This document shows positions 1 through 6,700 of a stretch of 8,222 nt of DNA, one piece after another. Every line of letters begins with the position of its first letter. Within the stretch, counting starts at the first letter, position 1. The notes under the pieces are model-generated. The model was not told where the DNA came from and searched no databases. It saw nothing but the letters and a program-made list of their open reading frames with translations. A program made the position numbers and the translations under genes. The stretch covers positions 1-8,222 of the forward strand of contig CAMUQE010000083.1 of the NCBI GenBank assembly GCA_947096075.1, written 5' to 3'. Source of the stretch: Veillonella parvula. GTDB lineage: Bacteria; Bacillota; Negativicutes; Veillonellales; Veillonellaceae.

Positions 1-807
1 GGTGGTGAAGGCCTTGTAGCGGCAATGCCATTCATCTTAATCTTCGTATTATTGTTATTAACTTCCAAATTGTTCCCTGCAATTAATGGTCCTCTTGCGT
101 CCATTAAAACATCTGTACCTATTTACCAAGGTCCTGGTGCAAAACCATACACATTCGTATGGATTGCAACTCCTGGTATCATGATCTTCATCGCTGGTAT
201 TGTTGGTGGTTTCATCCAAAAAGCGAAAGCTGGCGAAATCTTTGGTACATTGGGTAGCACAGTTAAAAACTTGAAATTCACATACCTTACAATCATCACA
301 GTTGTTATGACAGCTAAATTGATGACATACTCAGGTATGACTGCAGACATTGCGAAAGCAATGGTTGCTGGTACAGGTTCCTTGTACCCACTATTCGCTC
401 CTATCGTAGGTGCGTTGGGTGCCTTCTTGACTGGTTCCGGTACAAACTCCAACGTATTGTTTGGCCCACTTCAAATCGCAGCAGCTCAAGGCTTAGCTCC
501 TACAAACTTCGAAGACCTTGGCTTCTGGTTGGCAGCAGTTAACTCCGGTGCAGCTGGTATCGGTAAAATGTTGTCTCCACAATCCATCGCGATTTCTATT
601 GGTGCCGTAGGTCCTGCTTTAAAAGCATACCTCGATAACCATAAAGAAATCAGTGCTGAAGAAGCTCATAAACTAGAACATGAAATCGAAGCAAGCGTTA
701 TTATGAACACTGCATTCAAATACTTCTTGATCTTCATCGTTATGCATGGTTGTATCTCCTTCTTCGGTCAACATTTCATCCACCAAATTCACAGTATTTT
801 CTTCTAA
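1..807 (+). CDS. lldP: L-lactate permease, C-terminal part (5' end outside window)
   Basis: Partial integral membrane protein of the LctP/LldP lactate permease family, which imports lactate (and often glycolate) with protons across the cytoplasmic membrane. The reading frame is open from base 1, so the visible 268 residues are the C-terminal half of a protein usually 500-550 residues long; the ATG at base 25 is internal. Several hydrophobic segments are visible (for example FILIFVLLLL near the start and IFIAGIVGGF). Family hallmarks are the glycine-rich stretches MTYSGMTADIAKAM, GAFLTGSGTNSNVLFGP and NSGAAGIGKMLSPQSIAIS. The tail ends with a membrane segment after a charged linker (NHKEISAEEAHKLEHEIE). 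A strong terminator follows directly, so it is the last gene of its transcript. Lactate is the main carbon source of Veillonella-like anaerobes, which fits. The family call is secure; exact substrate preference is inferred. Confidence 0.93.
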   Translation, partial: GGEGLVAAMPFILIFVLLLLTSKLFPAINGPLASIKTSVPIYQGPGAKPYTFVWIATPGIMIFIAGIVGGFIQKAKAGEIFGTLGSTVKNLKFTYLTIITVVMTAKLMTYSGMTADIAKAMVAGTGSLYPLFAPIVGALGAFLTGSGTNSNVLFGPLQIAAAQGLAPTNFEDLGFWLAAVNSGAAGIGKMLSPQSIAISIGAVGPALKAYLDNHKEISAEEAHKLEHEIEASVIMNTAFKYFLIFIVMHGCISFFGQHFIHQIHSIFF

Positions 808-826
808 GATATTGTTAAAGGTAAAC

Positions 827-859
827 AAAAAGAACAGCTCATACGAGCTGTTCTTTTTT
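827..859. terminator. Rho-independent terminator, probably bidirectional
   Basis: A perfect 10-bp stem (AGAACAGCTC at 831-840 with GAGCTGTTCT at 845-854) has a 4-base loop ATAC. It is flanked by an A-run on the left and a T-run on the right, which extend the stem to about 14 bp. It begins about 20 bases after the lactate permease stop. Because a T-run follows the stem on either strand, it can also end the leftward transcript of the PepSY gene, whose stop is at 952-954. Confidence 0.9.
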
Positions 860-951
860 GTTGCCACATATGAGAATACTACATATAACATGGTTTAATG
901 ATAATACAGTTTAGAGTTCACTAATTTGCTATAAATAATTGTAACAATCTA

Positions 952-1212
952 TTAATAAGACTCTTGCTCTACTTCCCATTTAGTAAAGGTCCCAGTATCT
1001 GCATCAATTTCAAAATCATATTCATAACCGTTATAATGTATTTCACCTTCATACTCTAAACGGCCATTCTCATAATCACGATTGAATTCAGTTACATTTG
1101 CAACTGTTGCACCCGGCACACGTGCTAAGGCGCTTTGAACAGCCTCATCAGAACTAATTGCTTCTACAGATGAAACCGTAGCTGTCCCGATTACTACTAT
1201 TGCAGCTAACAC
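952..1212 (-). CDS. Small PepSY-domain exported protein, signal peptide start disrupted
   Basis: From a GTG at 1210-1212 this frame gives 86 residues. After a hydrophobic, alanine-rich leader ending near SVEA, it reads as a single PepSY domain: ISSDEAVQSAL, then VPGATV, a YENGRLEYEGEI strand, YDFEIDADTGTF and a closing acidic KWEVEQESY. PepSY domains are small extracytoplasmic modules, some of which inhibit peptidases; the role of this stand-alone form is unknown. The expected start is further upstream: an ATG at 1234-1236 with a good GGGAG ribosome binding site 6 bases away would give MKY-stop-LKGFVLAAIVVIG, a classic signal peptide interrupted by TAA at 1225-1227. The gene is therefore either a recent pseudogene or is translated by restart at GTG with a shortened leader lacking the positive N-terminus. 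Transcribed leftward, convergent with the lactate permease. Domain call fairly sure; expression uncertain. Confidence 0.75.
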   Translation of the reverse strand: MLAAIVVIGTATVSSVEAISSDEAVQSALARVPGATVANVTEFNRDYENGRLEYEGEIHYNGYEYDFEIDADTGTFTKWEVEQESY

Positions 1213-1224
1213 AAAACCTTTTAG

Positions 1225-1247
1225 TTAATATTTCATATAATTCTCCC
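1225..1247 (-). other. Original RBS and ATG of the PepSY gene with in-frame TAA at codon 4
   Basis: On the minus strand GGGAG (1243-1247) is followed after 6 bases by ATG (1234-1236), AAA, TAT and then TAA (1225-1227). The frame continues as CTA AAA GGT TTT GTG into the PepSY protein. One base change (for example TAA to CAA or AAA) restores an intact signal peptide, so this is the ancestral start carrying a nonsense codon. A weak AAAGG four bases before the GTG at 1212 could support restart. Confidence 0.75.
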
Positions 1248-1280
1248 ATCGCCAATAAACACATTGATATTTTTAGATAT

Positions 1281-1328
1281 AATTAATATACTAATTGTAA
1301 TCTATAAATAGAGATATAACAAACTCAA
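1281..1328 (-). promoter_or_regulatory. Tentative promoter and palindrome upstream of the PepSY gene
   Basis: On the minus strand TTGAGT (1323-1328) is followed after 16 bases by TATAGA (1301-1306), a weak sigma-A-like pair. Just downstream lies the AT-rich imperfect palindrome AATTAATATACTAATT (1281-1296, 7 of 8 positions paired), a possible operator. The whole stretch is very AT-rich, so chance matches are likely. Confidence 0.25.
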
Positions 1329-1357
1329 TATTTCATATAGATATTTTTTCTCAATCA

Positions 1358-1366
1358 TGGTAAAAT
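1358..1366 (+). promoter_or_regulatory. Extended -10 promoter candidate for the MFS gene
   Basis: TGG followed by TAAAAT matches an extended -10 (TGn-TATAAT with one mismatch). No good -35 is seen at the usual distance, as is common with extended -10 promoters. Transcription would start near 1373, placing the hairpin at 1397-1422 inside the leader of the MFS mRNA. Confidence 0.4.
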
Positions 1367-1396
1367 ACATCGTATCAAATAGAAAAAATTAAATGC

Positions 1397-1430
1397 AGTC
1401 TGCGAAGTGCGATTCGCAGACTTTTATTTT
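1397..1430 (+). terminator. Terminator-like hairpin in the leader of the MFS gene (possible attenuator)
   Basis: GTCTGCGA (1398-1405) pairs perfectly with TCGCAGAC (1414-1421), extended by an A-T pair at each end to a 10-bp stem with a 6-base loop. It is followed by a T-rich run (TTTTATTTTT). It lies between the likely promoter and the ribosome binding site, about 27 bases before AGGAGG. No upstream gene on the plus strand needs terminating here, so premature termination (attenuation) of the exporter mRNA is a reasonable inference. No peptide leader or competing anti-terminator stem is obvious. Confidence 0.6.
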
Positions 1431-1456
1431 TCCCATATTACATATAGGAGGACTTT

Positions 1457-2644
1457 ATGACACAAGAAAGTTCTGCCAAGGTTTCATTTATACTGGTAGT
1501 GTTCCTCGGTTTATTAACAGCCATCACACCACTTGCAACAGATTTATATTTACCAGCATTACCAATTATGCCTAATGAGCTAAATACATCTGCATCCAAT
1601 ATTCAAATGACCATTGGTATAATGACCTTTGGCGTTGCATTAGGTCAATTATTTGGAGGTCCTATTAGTGATACTATGGGCCGCAAGTTGCCTCTTATAA
1701 TAGGCAACTTACTTTGCGTTATCTCTAGCATAATCTGTGCTTATGCACCAAGCATTGAAATACTTTTACTAGGCCGCTTTCTACAAGGTTTAACAGGATC
1801 TGTTGGCGTTGTAATTGCTAAGGCTATCGCTCGAGATTTTGCATCTAGTCAAGAATTGACTAAACTCTTTGCATTGCTCATGATGGTTAACGGTTTAGCG
1901 CCAGTAATCGCTCCGCTCATCGGCGGTCAATTATTACTATTCACTACATGGCGTGTTATCTTCGTTATTTTAGCAATATTTTCTGCTATTCTATTAGTGG
2001 GTTCCCTTCTTTTCCGTGAAAGCTTACCAAAGGAAAAACGCGTTACTGGTGGCGTTGCAACTGCTACAAAGAACTACATTACGCTTATTAAAGATAAACG
2101 ATTCCTTGGGCAAACACTAATCCAATTCTTTGCTTTCGGTGGATTCTTTGCGTATATCTCAGGTTCATCCTTCGTATACCAAAACATCTTCCAACTATCT
2201 GCACAAGAATTTAGCTATCTCTTTGGTATCAATAGCTGTGGTATTATCTTAGCTAGTGCCATAAGCGCTAGATTAAGTAATGTAATCACAGCTCGACAAT
2301 TACTAACATTTGCCCTCTGGCAACTAACAATCGGCTCCTTGCTATTCTTAATAGCTATGCTTTTCGAATGGCCACTTATTCCTGTAACGGCCATTCTATT
2401 TTTTACCGTATGTACAGTATCCCTATTTGGCTCTGCCTCTTTCTCTATGGCAATGGCTAAATACGGTAAAATGGCTGGAAGTGCCTCTGCAGTACTAGGC
2501 TTTGCAAGCATGTTCTCGGCAGGAATCGTATCTCCATTAGTTGGTATTGGTGGGGAATATACGGGCATACCAATGGGGATTACAATGCTAGTATGTGCAG
2601 CGCTTTCCTTATTGTGCTTGTATGGTTTAGTAGGTAAAGAATAA
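1457..2644 (+). CDS. Bcr/CflA family MFS multidrug efflux transporter
   Basis: Complete 395-residue protein of the major facilitator superfamily, DHA1 Bcr/CflA type, a proton-driven exporter of drugs (bicyclomycin, chloramphenicol and others in studied relatives) in the cytoplasmic membrane. The length and hydrophobic profile fit 12 membrane helices. TM1 carries the subfamily signature ATDLYLPALP (residues 27-36, with Asp29). Motif A follows as GGPISDTMGRK (67-77), then RFLQG (107-111) and antiporter motif C as GLAPVIAPLIGG (146-157). The central cytoplasmic loop near 190-205 (RESLPKEKRVTGG) separates the two halves. The ATG has a perfect AGGAGG (1446-1451) five bases upstream. It is transcribed alone; its leader has a terminator-like hairpin and it is followed by an inverted-repeat element that probably ends the mRNA. 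The family call is secure; the substrate cannot be told from sequence, so no gene symbol is given. Confidence 0.92.
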   Translation: MTQESSAKVSFILVVFLGLLTAITPLATDLYLPALPIMPNELNTSASNIQMTIGIMTFGVALGQLFGGPISDTMGRKLPLIIGNLLCVISSIICAYAPSIEILLLGRFLQGLTGSVGVVIAKAIARDFASSQELTKLFALLMMVNGLAPVIAPLIGGQLLLFTTWRVIFVILAIFSAILLVGSLLFRESLPKEKRVTGGVATATKNYITLIKDKRFLGQTLIQFFAFGGFFAYISGSSFVYQNIFQLSAQEFSYLFGINSCGIILASAISARLSNVITARQLLTFALWQLTIGSLLFLIAMLFEWPLIPVTAILFFTVCTVSLFGSASFSMAMAKYGKMAGSASAVLGFASMFSAGIVSPLVGIGGEYTGIPMGITMLVCAALSLLCLYGLVGKE

Positions 2645-2665
2645 TCTCTTTTACACATTTACTTG

Positions 2666-2824
2666 AGCCCCATAATGGGGCCCAACTACAACTAAATAAT
2701 ATTAGTATATAAAAACGATACCCCTTTCCTTGCTTAGTACGTCACTACGTTCCGTAAAATCGCTTCAGAAAGGGGTATCGTTTTTATATTAACACTATCT
2801 GTAGAGGCGTCCCATTATAGGGCT
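2666..2824 (-). repeat. Inverted-repeat element, copy 1 (reverse orientation), with perfect hairpin
   Basis: A 159-bp element bounded by inverted ends AGCCCCATAATGGG (2666-2679) and CCCATTATAGGGCT (2811-2824), 13 of 14 matching. Inside, a 22-bp perfect stem (2707-2728 with 2768-2789, core CGATACCCCTTTC) encloses a 39-base loop. Read on the minus strand, the loop contains the same core as copies 2 and 3: GCGATTTTACGGAACG, then TAGTGACGTACT. The outer flanks, such as GGGCCCCATTAT after a CTAATATTAT-like stretch, also match copy 3. The stem arms differ from those of copies 2 and 3 yet remain perfectly complementary. It starts 22 bases after the MFS stop, and T-runs follow the stem on both strands, so it probably also acts as a bidirectional terminator. 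Confidence 0.85.
2707..2789. terminator. Long hairpin with T-run, likely terminator of the MFS gene
   Basis: The 22-bp stem of repeat copy 1 ends in a TTTTT run on the plus strand and likewise on the minus strand. It is the only terminator-like structure shortly after the MFS stop. The 39-base loop is long for a classical terminator. Confidence 0.55.
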
Positions 2825-2910
2825 ATAAAACTATATATTAAAATAGATTAACTCCTTTTTCTATAACCACCTAAGCACAATAACGGAAAATGCAGGCTCA
2901 ACTGATTGTA

Positions 2911-2940
2911 GAAAAAAGAGATGTGGCACAGCCACATCTC
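2911..2940 (-). terminator. Rho-independent terminator for leftward transcription
   Basis: GAGATGTGGC (2918-2927) and GCCACATCTC (2931-2940) form a perfect 10-bp stem with a 3-base loop. Read leftward it is followed by TTTTTTC, so it ends transcripts on the minus strand; rightward there is no T-run. The nearest minus-strand gene ends at 3782, about 840 bases away. It therefore ends either a long repeat-containing 3' UTR of the activase mRNA or an unannotated small RNA. Confidence 0.75.
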
Positions 2941-2944
2941 CTCG

Positions 2945-2966
2945 CTCCGACCATCCTCCGACCATC
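2945..2966 (+). repeat. Tandem 11-bp direct repeat
   Basis: CTCCGACCATC occurs twice head to tail (2945-2955 and 2956-2966), with a third degenerate unit beginning CTCTGCCCA. It sits between the leftward terminator and the start of the first large duplicated unit. Read on the minus strand it is purine-rich (GGATGGTCGGAG). No function is apparent. Confidence 0.6.
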
Positions 2967-2974
2967 CTCTGCCC

Positions 2975-3313
2975 AGTTATATTTTCATTGGGACGTCTTC
3001 ATAATGGGTGTATATAGAAAAGAACACAGCCCTCTCTCCTCTTTTTCCGTTAGATGTATTGCGAATTTTTTGTAAATAATGAGATAGAAAACTCGATGGA
3101 GCTCTTAGGTATATAGTAGATTAGATTATTTACATTTTATAATGGGACATTTTCATAACTAGTGTATATAGAAAAGAACATATCCCTCTCTGCAGCGATT
3201 TTACGAAGCGTAGCGCCGTACTGAGCAAAGAGAAGACTGTGTTTTTTCTATACTAGTAATATATAGTTATAATCGGGCTCCATTATAAAATGTAAGACAC
3301 CTTATCGCTTATT
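2975..3313 (+). repeat. Large direct repeat, unit 1 (339 bp)
   Basis: This aligns without gaps to 3349-3687 at a constant offset of 374 bases. By hand count there are about 38 mismatches, or roughly 89% identity. It begins with AGTTATATTTTCATTGGGAC, includes a half-copy of the hairpin element (arm AACACAGCCCTCTCT at 3023-3037), a linker with ACTCGATGGAGCT, and full element copy 2. It ends at CTTATCGCTTATT. It lacks the outer right arm that follows unit 2. Confidence 0.85.
3130..3295 (+). repeat. Inverted-repeat element, copy 2 (degraded stem)
   Basis: A 166-bp element with ends TTACATTTTATAATGGG (3130-3146) and TCCATTATAAAATGTAA (3279-3295), 16 of 17 complementary. The central core at 3192-3226 matches copies 1 and 3 with four substitutions, and these leave the small TACG-nnn-CGTA stem intact. 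The main stem arms (3177-3191 with 3229-3243) have three mismatches in 15, so this copy is decaying. Its right arm pairs better with the half-copy arm at 3023-3037 (13 of 15). Confidence 0.8.
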
Positions 3314-3348
3314 CACTAACTTCCATCCCAACTCCTCCCCACTGCACT

Positions 3349-3687
3349 AGTTATATTTTCAATGGGACAACTTCATAACAGGTGTATATAGAAAAGAACA
3401 CAGCCCTCTCTCCTCTTTATCCGTTAGGTGTATTGCTAATTTTTTGTAAATAATAAGCTATAAGACTCGATGGAGCTATTAGGTATATAGTAGATTAGAT
3501 TATTTACATTTTATAATGGGACATCTTCATAATTGGCGTACATAGAAAAGAATACAGCCCTCTCTGCAGCGATTTTACGGAACGTAGTGACGTACTGAGC
3601 CAAGAGAGGGCTGTATTTTTTCTATACTAATAATATGCAGTTGTATTCGGGCCCCATTATAAAATGTAAGTACCCTTATCGCTTATT
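3349..3687 (+). repeat. Large direct repeat, unit 2 (339 bp)
   Basis: Second unit of the 374-bp-offset direct duplication, about 89% identical to 2975-3313 without indels. It starts with AGTTATATTTTCAATGGGAC, carries a half-copy hairpin arm (AACACAGCCCTCTCT, 3397-3411), the segments TGTATTGCTAATTTT and ACTCGATGGAGCTATT, then full element copy 3. It forms the left arm and centre of the 421-bp palindrome. Confidence 0.85.
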
Positions 3688-3770
3688 AACAATAGCTCCA
3701 TCGAGTTACAAAACCATTATTTTAGCTAAAATTAGCAATACAGCTAATATATCCCCATTGAAAATATAAC
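3350..3770. repeat. 421-bp nested palindromic element
   Basis: Five perfectly complementary blocks occur in nested order: 3350-3366 with 3754-3770 (17 bp, GTTATATTTTCAATGGG), 3429-3443 with 3728-3742 (15 bp), 3465-3480 with 3691-3706 (16 bp), 3504-3520 with 3653-3669 (17 bp) and 3551-3565 with 3603-3617 (15 bp). The centre is the conserved core near 3584. The left arm carries about 55 extra bases (roughly 3370-3425), which resemble the left half of the inner element. It ends 11 bases beyond the stop codon of the activase gene. It has the form of a MITE-like or composite palindromic element; no transposase is nearby. Confidence 0.8.
3504..3669 (+). repeat. Inverted-repeat element, copy 3 (intact, perfect hairpin)
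   Basis: A 166-bp element with 17-bp perfect terminal inverted repeats (TTACATTTTATAATGGG). The internal stem of 15 perfect pairs (AATACAGCCCTCTCT at 3551-3565 with 3603-3617) continues as imperfect pairing to about 22 pairs. The 37-base loop holds the conserved core starting GCAGCGATTTTACGG and ending GTGACGTACTGAGC. A run of T after the right arm makes it terminator-like on the plus strand; read leftward the opposite side gives CTTTTC. No clear target-site duplication flanks it. Confidence 0.85.
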
Positions 3771-3781
3771 GGAGCACTCTT

Positions 3782-6700
3782 TTACTCGAACATTGTCGAT
3801 AGTAGTAGTTTCAATCGGTTTGCTTGGTTTACTGCACTGGATCCTGGATCGTAGTCGATAGCCGCAATTCGCACGTCTGGATAAGCAGCGGATAGTGTTT
3901 TCACCATGCCTTTACCTGTTACGTGGTTCGGCAAACAACCAAATGGTTGTAAGCATACGATTTGTTTAGCCCCTTTTTCGATGAGGTCGATCATATCGCC
4001 TGTGAGGAACCAGCCTTCACCGCATTGGTTACCAAGACCGATGAATTGAGCTGCTTCTTTAGCCACTTCTGTCATACGTTGTAGAGGATCAAAATTTTTA
4101 GACGCCGCTACAGCTTTAGCGTATGGCAAGCGGTATAGTTCAAGGGCTTCACGAGCCAATGTACCAAAGAAGCCTGATAGCCATGTACCATCAAGGTGTT
4201 TCGCACGATAAGTGCTATCCATTGCACAGTACAAGAAGAAATCTAGCAAGCCAGATGTAACGACTTCGCCGCCTTCCTTTTCAATGAGTTCATTAATATG
4301 GTTGTTAGCACTTGGGTGGAATTTAACGTAAATTTCCCCTACGACGCCAACACGAGGTTTCTGTACATCCTTGTTGACTGGCAAGTTATCAAAGTCATGA
4401 ATGATTTCTTTAATATACTTGTTGTATTGACGAAGGCTTGCAGATGTAATGTTTTCACGGAGCTTTTTAAGCCAGTAATCACATAATGCATCAGTAGAGC
4501 CAGGGTTCTTTTCGTATGGGCGTGTAGCCAATACGCATTGCATGATAGCGTCCCCGTATACTACGGCTTGAATCATGCGATGTAAGAAGCCTTTTGTCAA
4601 TTTGAAGCCCGGTTGACGTTCCATATCGCTCGCATTGAGGGATAGGATTGGCACTTGTTTCATACCAGCATCAATCAATGCTTTACGTAAGTAACCGATG
4701 TAGTTTGTAGCACGACAACCACCACCAGTTTGAGAGATGATAACAGCAGTCTTCTCTACATCATATTTACCGGATAACAGTGCGGACATAAGCTGACCTA
4801 CAACAATAATCGCAGGGTAACATGCATCATTATTGATATATTTCAAACCCACTTCAATATCATCACGCGTAGGCGCTGGCAACATTTCAAAGTCATATCC
4901 TTCATTTTTGAGTACGGGCTCTAAAAGGCTAAAATGCAATGGTGACATTTGTGGCACCAAAATTTTATAAGTCTTACGCATTTCTTCTGTGAAGACAACG
5001 CGGTTGTAATCGTAAGTTGGTAATTTCTCTACCACTACTTCTTCCGGCGCCTCAGGATTATGATGACGACGCAAACTACGTTCCATTACAGATTGCAAGG
5101 ATCGCAAACGGATTGTCACGGCTCCAAGGTTTGTACCTTCATCGATTTTGAGCAAGGTATGGATTTTGTGGTTTGCTGAAAGTATATCTTTTACCTGATC
5201 TGCTACGATAGAATCCAGTCCACAACCAAAGGAGTTAAGCTCTACAATTTGGAATCCTTCAGTTCTACTTACAAATTCAGCGGCACGATATAGGCGACTA
5301 TGGTAGGACCATTGGTCTACAACGCGTAAATGCTTGATTTCATTGCCTAATGGGGCAACGCCATCTTCTGTAAGAACAGCCATACCAAGAGATGTAATAA
5401 GTTCAGGAATACCGTGGTTAATACCGGAGTCTAAATGATATGGACGGCCAGCCAATACGATTGTCGGAATTTGTTCTGCTACAAGGCGAGATACAGTTTT
5501 CTTCGTCGTTTCACGGTAGGAAGCTTTACAGTTTTCTTGTTCTTCCCAAGCAAGGTCTACAGCCTTAGCAATATCTTTCTTCTTGAGGTCCAAGAAATCC
5601 AATGCTTTCACAAGAGCCGGAACAAGGGATTTTTTATCAGCTAACGGCAAGAATGGTGCGTGGAACGGAGTATCGCCCAATACTTCTTGCATATTATTTT
5701 TGATAAGTTCTGGATAGGAAATAACCATTGGACAATGGTAATTATTGTCGCGGCTAAATTCCTTAGGGCCATGTTGAATACAAGGGTACCAAATAAAGTC
5801 TACCTGTGCATTCGCTAAATCTCGAATATGACCATGTACAGCTTTTGCAGGATAGCAAGCTGTATCGGATGGAATTGTATCGATAGCCTTATTGTATTGA
5901 TCCTTAGTCGTATAATCTGAAAGGATTACTTCATAACCCAAACTATTGAAGAATGTGAACCAGAATGGGAAGTCCTCATACATGTTGAGAACGCGAGGGA
6001 TACCTACACGCATTTTACCTTCAAACTCAGGAATATTTTTCTTCAAGTAGTAATCAAAGTAACGACGTAATTTTACGTCTACCAAGTTAGGAACTGGCTT
6101 ACGCTTCTCTTGGATCATATCGCCAGCACCGCGGTCACAACGGTTGCCAGTTACGTACGTACGACCATCCGAGAAAGCGTTAATAGTAAGCATGCAATTA
6201 TTTGGGCAAAGACCACAATTGCGCATTGTCGTAGATACTTGTAAAGAATTAAGGCCTTCACTATCTAGCAATGTGCTTTCACCCTTTTGTAACTCTTCCG
6301 CCGTTTCTGCTGCAAGAAGAGCCATACCGTATGCACCCATCAACCCAGATACATCAGGGCGAATCACCTCTACACCCATCAATTTCTCAAAGGCACGCAA
6401 AACGGATTCGTTATAGAACGTACCACCTTGTACAACGATATGATCGCCTAATTCTTTAGGATCTTTCACCTTAAGAACCTTATAAAGGGCATTTTTAATT
6501 ACAGAATAAGCAAGACCTGCTGCGATATCTTGTACCGTAGCACCTTCTTTTTGAGCCTGCTTAACCTTAGAGTTCATAAATACGGTACAACGAGAGCCTA
6601 AATCGATTGGCATAGGTGCCAATAATCCTTCTTTTGCGAATTGATCGATAGGAATTCGTAGCCCAGATGCAAATGTATCAATAAAAGAGCCGCAACCAGA

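Larger units (their letters stand above)
2645..3781. other. 1.1-kb repeat-rich region between convergent genes, no credible gene
   Basis: This stretch lies between the 3' ends of the MFS gene and the large activase gene. The only ORF that stands out in it (about 61 codons, 2890-3075) has no ribosome binding site and runs through repeats. It holds three copies of an inverted-repeat element, a 339-bp direct duplication, an outer inverted arm and a leftward terminator, all listed separately. The stretch 2825-2890 shows nothing recognisable beyond AT-rich DNA. Confidence 0.85.

Noticed and set aside
123..452. Long minus-strand ORF inside the lactate permease
   Set aside because: It is the antisense shadow of a strongly supported permease frame, with no ribosome binding site and no recognisable domain.
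673..891. Minus-strand ORF across the permease end and its terminator
   Set aside because: It runs through the terminator hairpin and the 3' end of the permease gene; the translation is not protein-like.
1393..1575. 60-codon plus-strand ORF as a leader peptide for the MFS gene
   Set aside because: It begins inside the leader hairpin, lacks a ribosome binding site and overlaps the MFS gene in another frame for over 100 bases.
2215..2658. 147-codon minus-strand ORF under the MFS gene
   Set aside because: Antisense shadow of a transporter gene with clear family motifs; no independent evidence of coding.
2890..3075. 61-codon ORF in the repeat region
   Set aside because: No ribosome binding site, runs through the leftward terminator and repeat sequence, and the homologous second repeat unit does not preserve it as an obvious gene.
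2975..3687. CRISPR array
   Set aside because: Only two long units with internal palindromes are present; there are no short regular repeats with unique spacers and no cas genes.
2666..3770. Insertion sequence or transposon
   Set aside because: Terminal inverted repeats exist, but there is no transposase frame or remnant and no convincing target-site duplication; a non-autonomous or structural repeat is the most that can be said.
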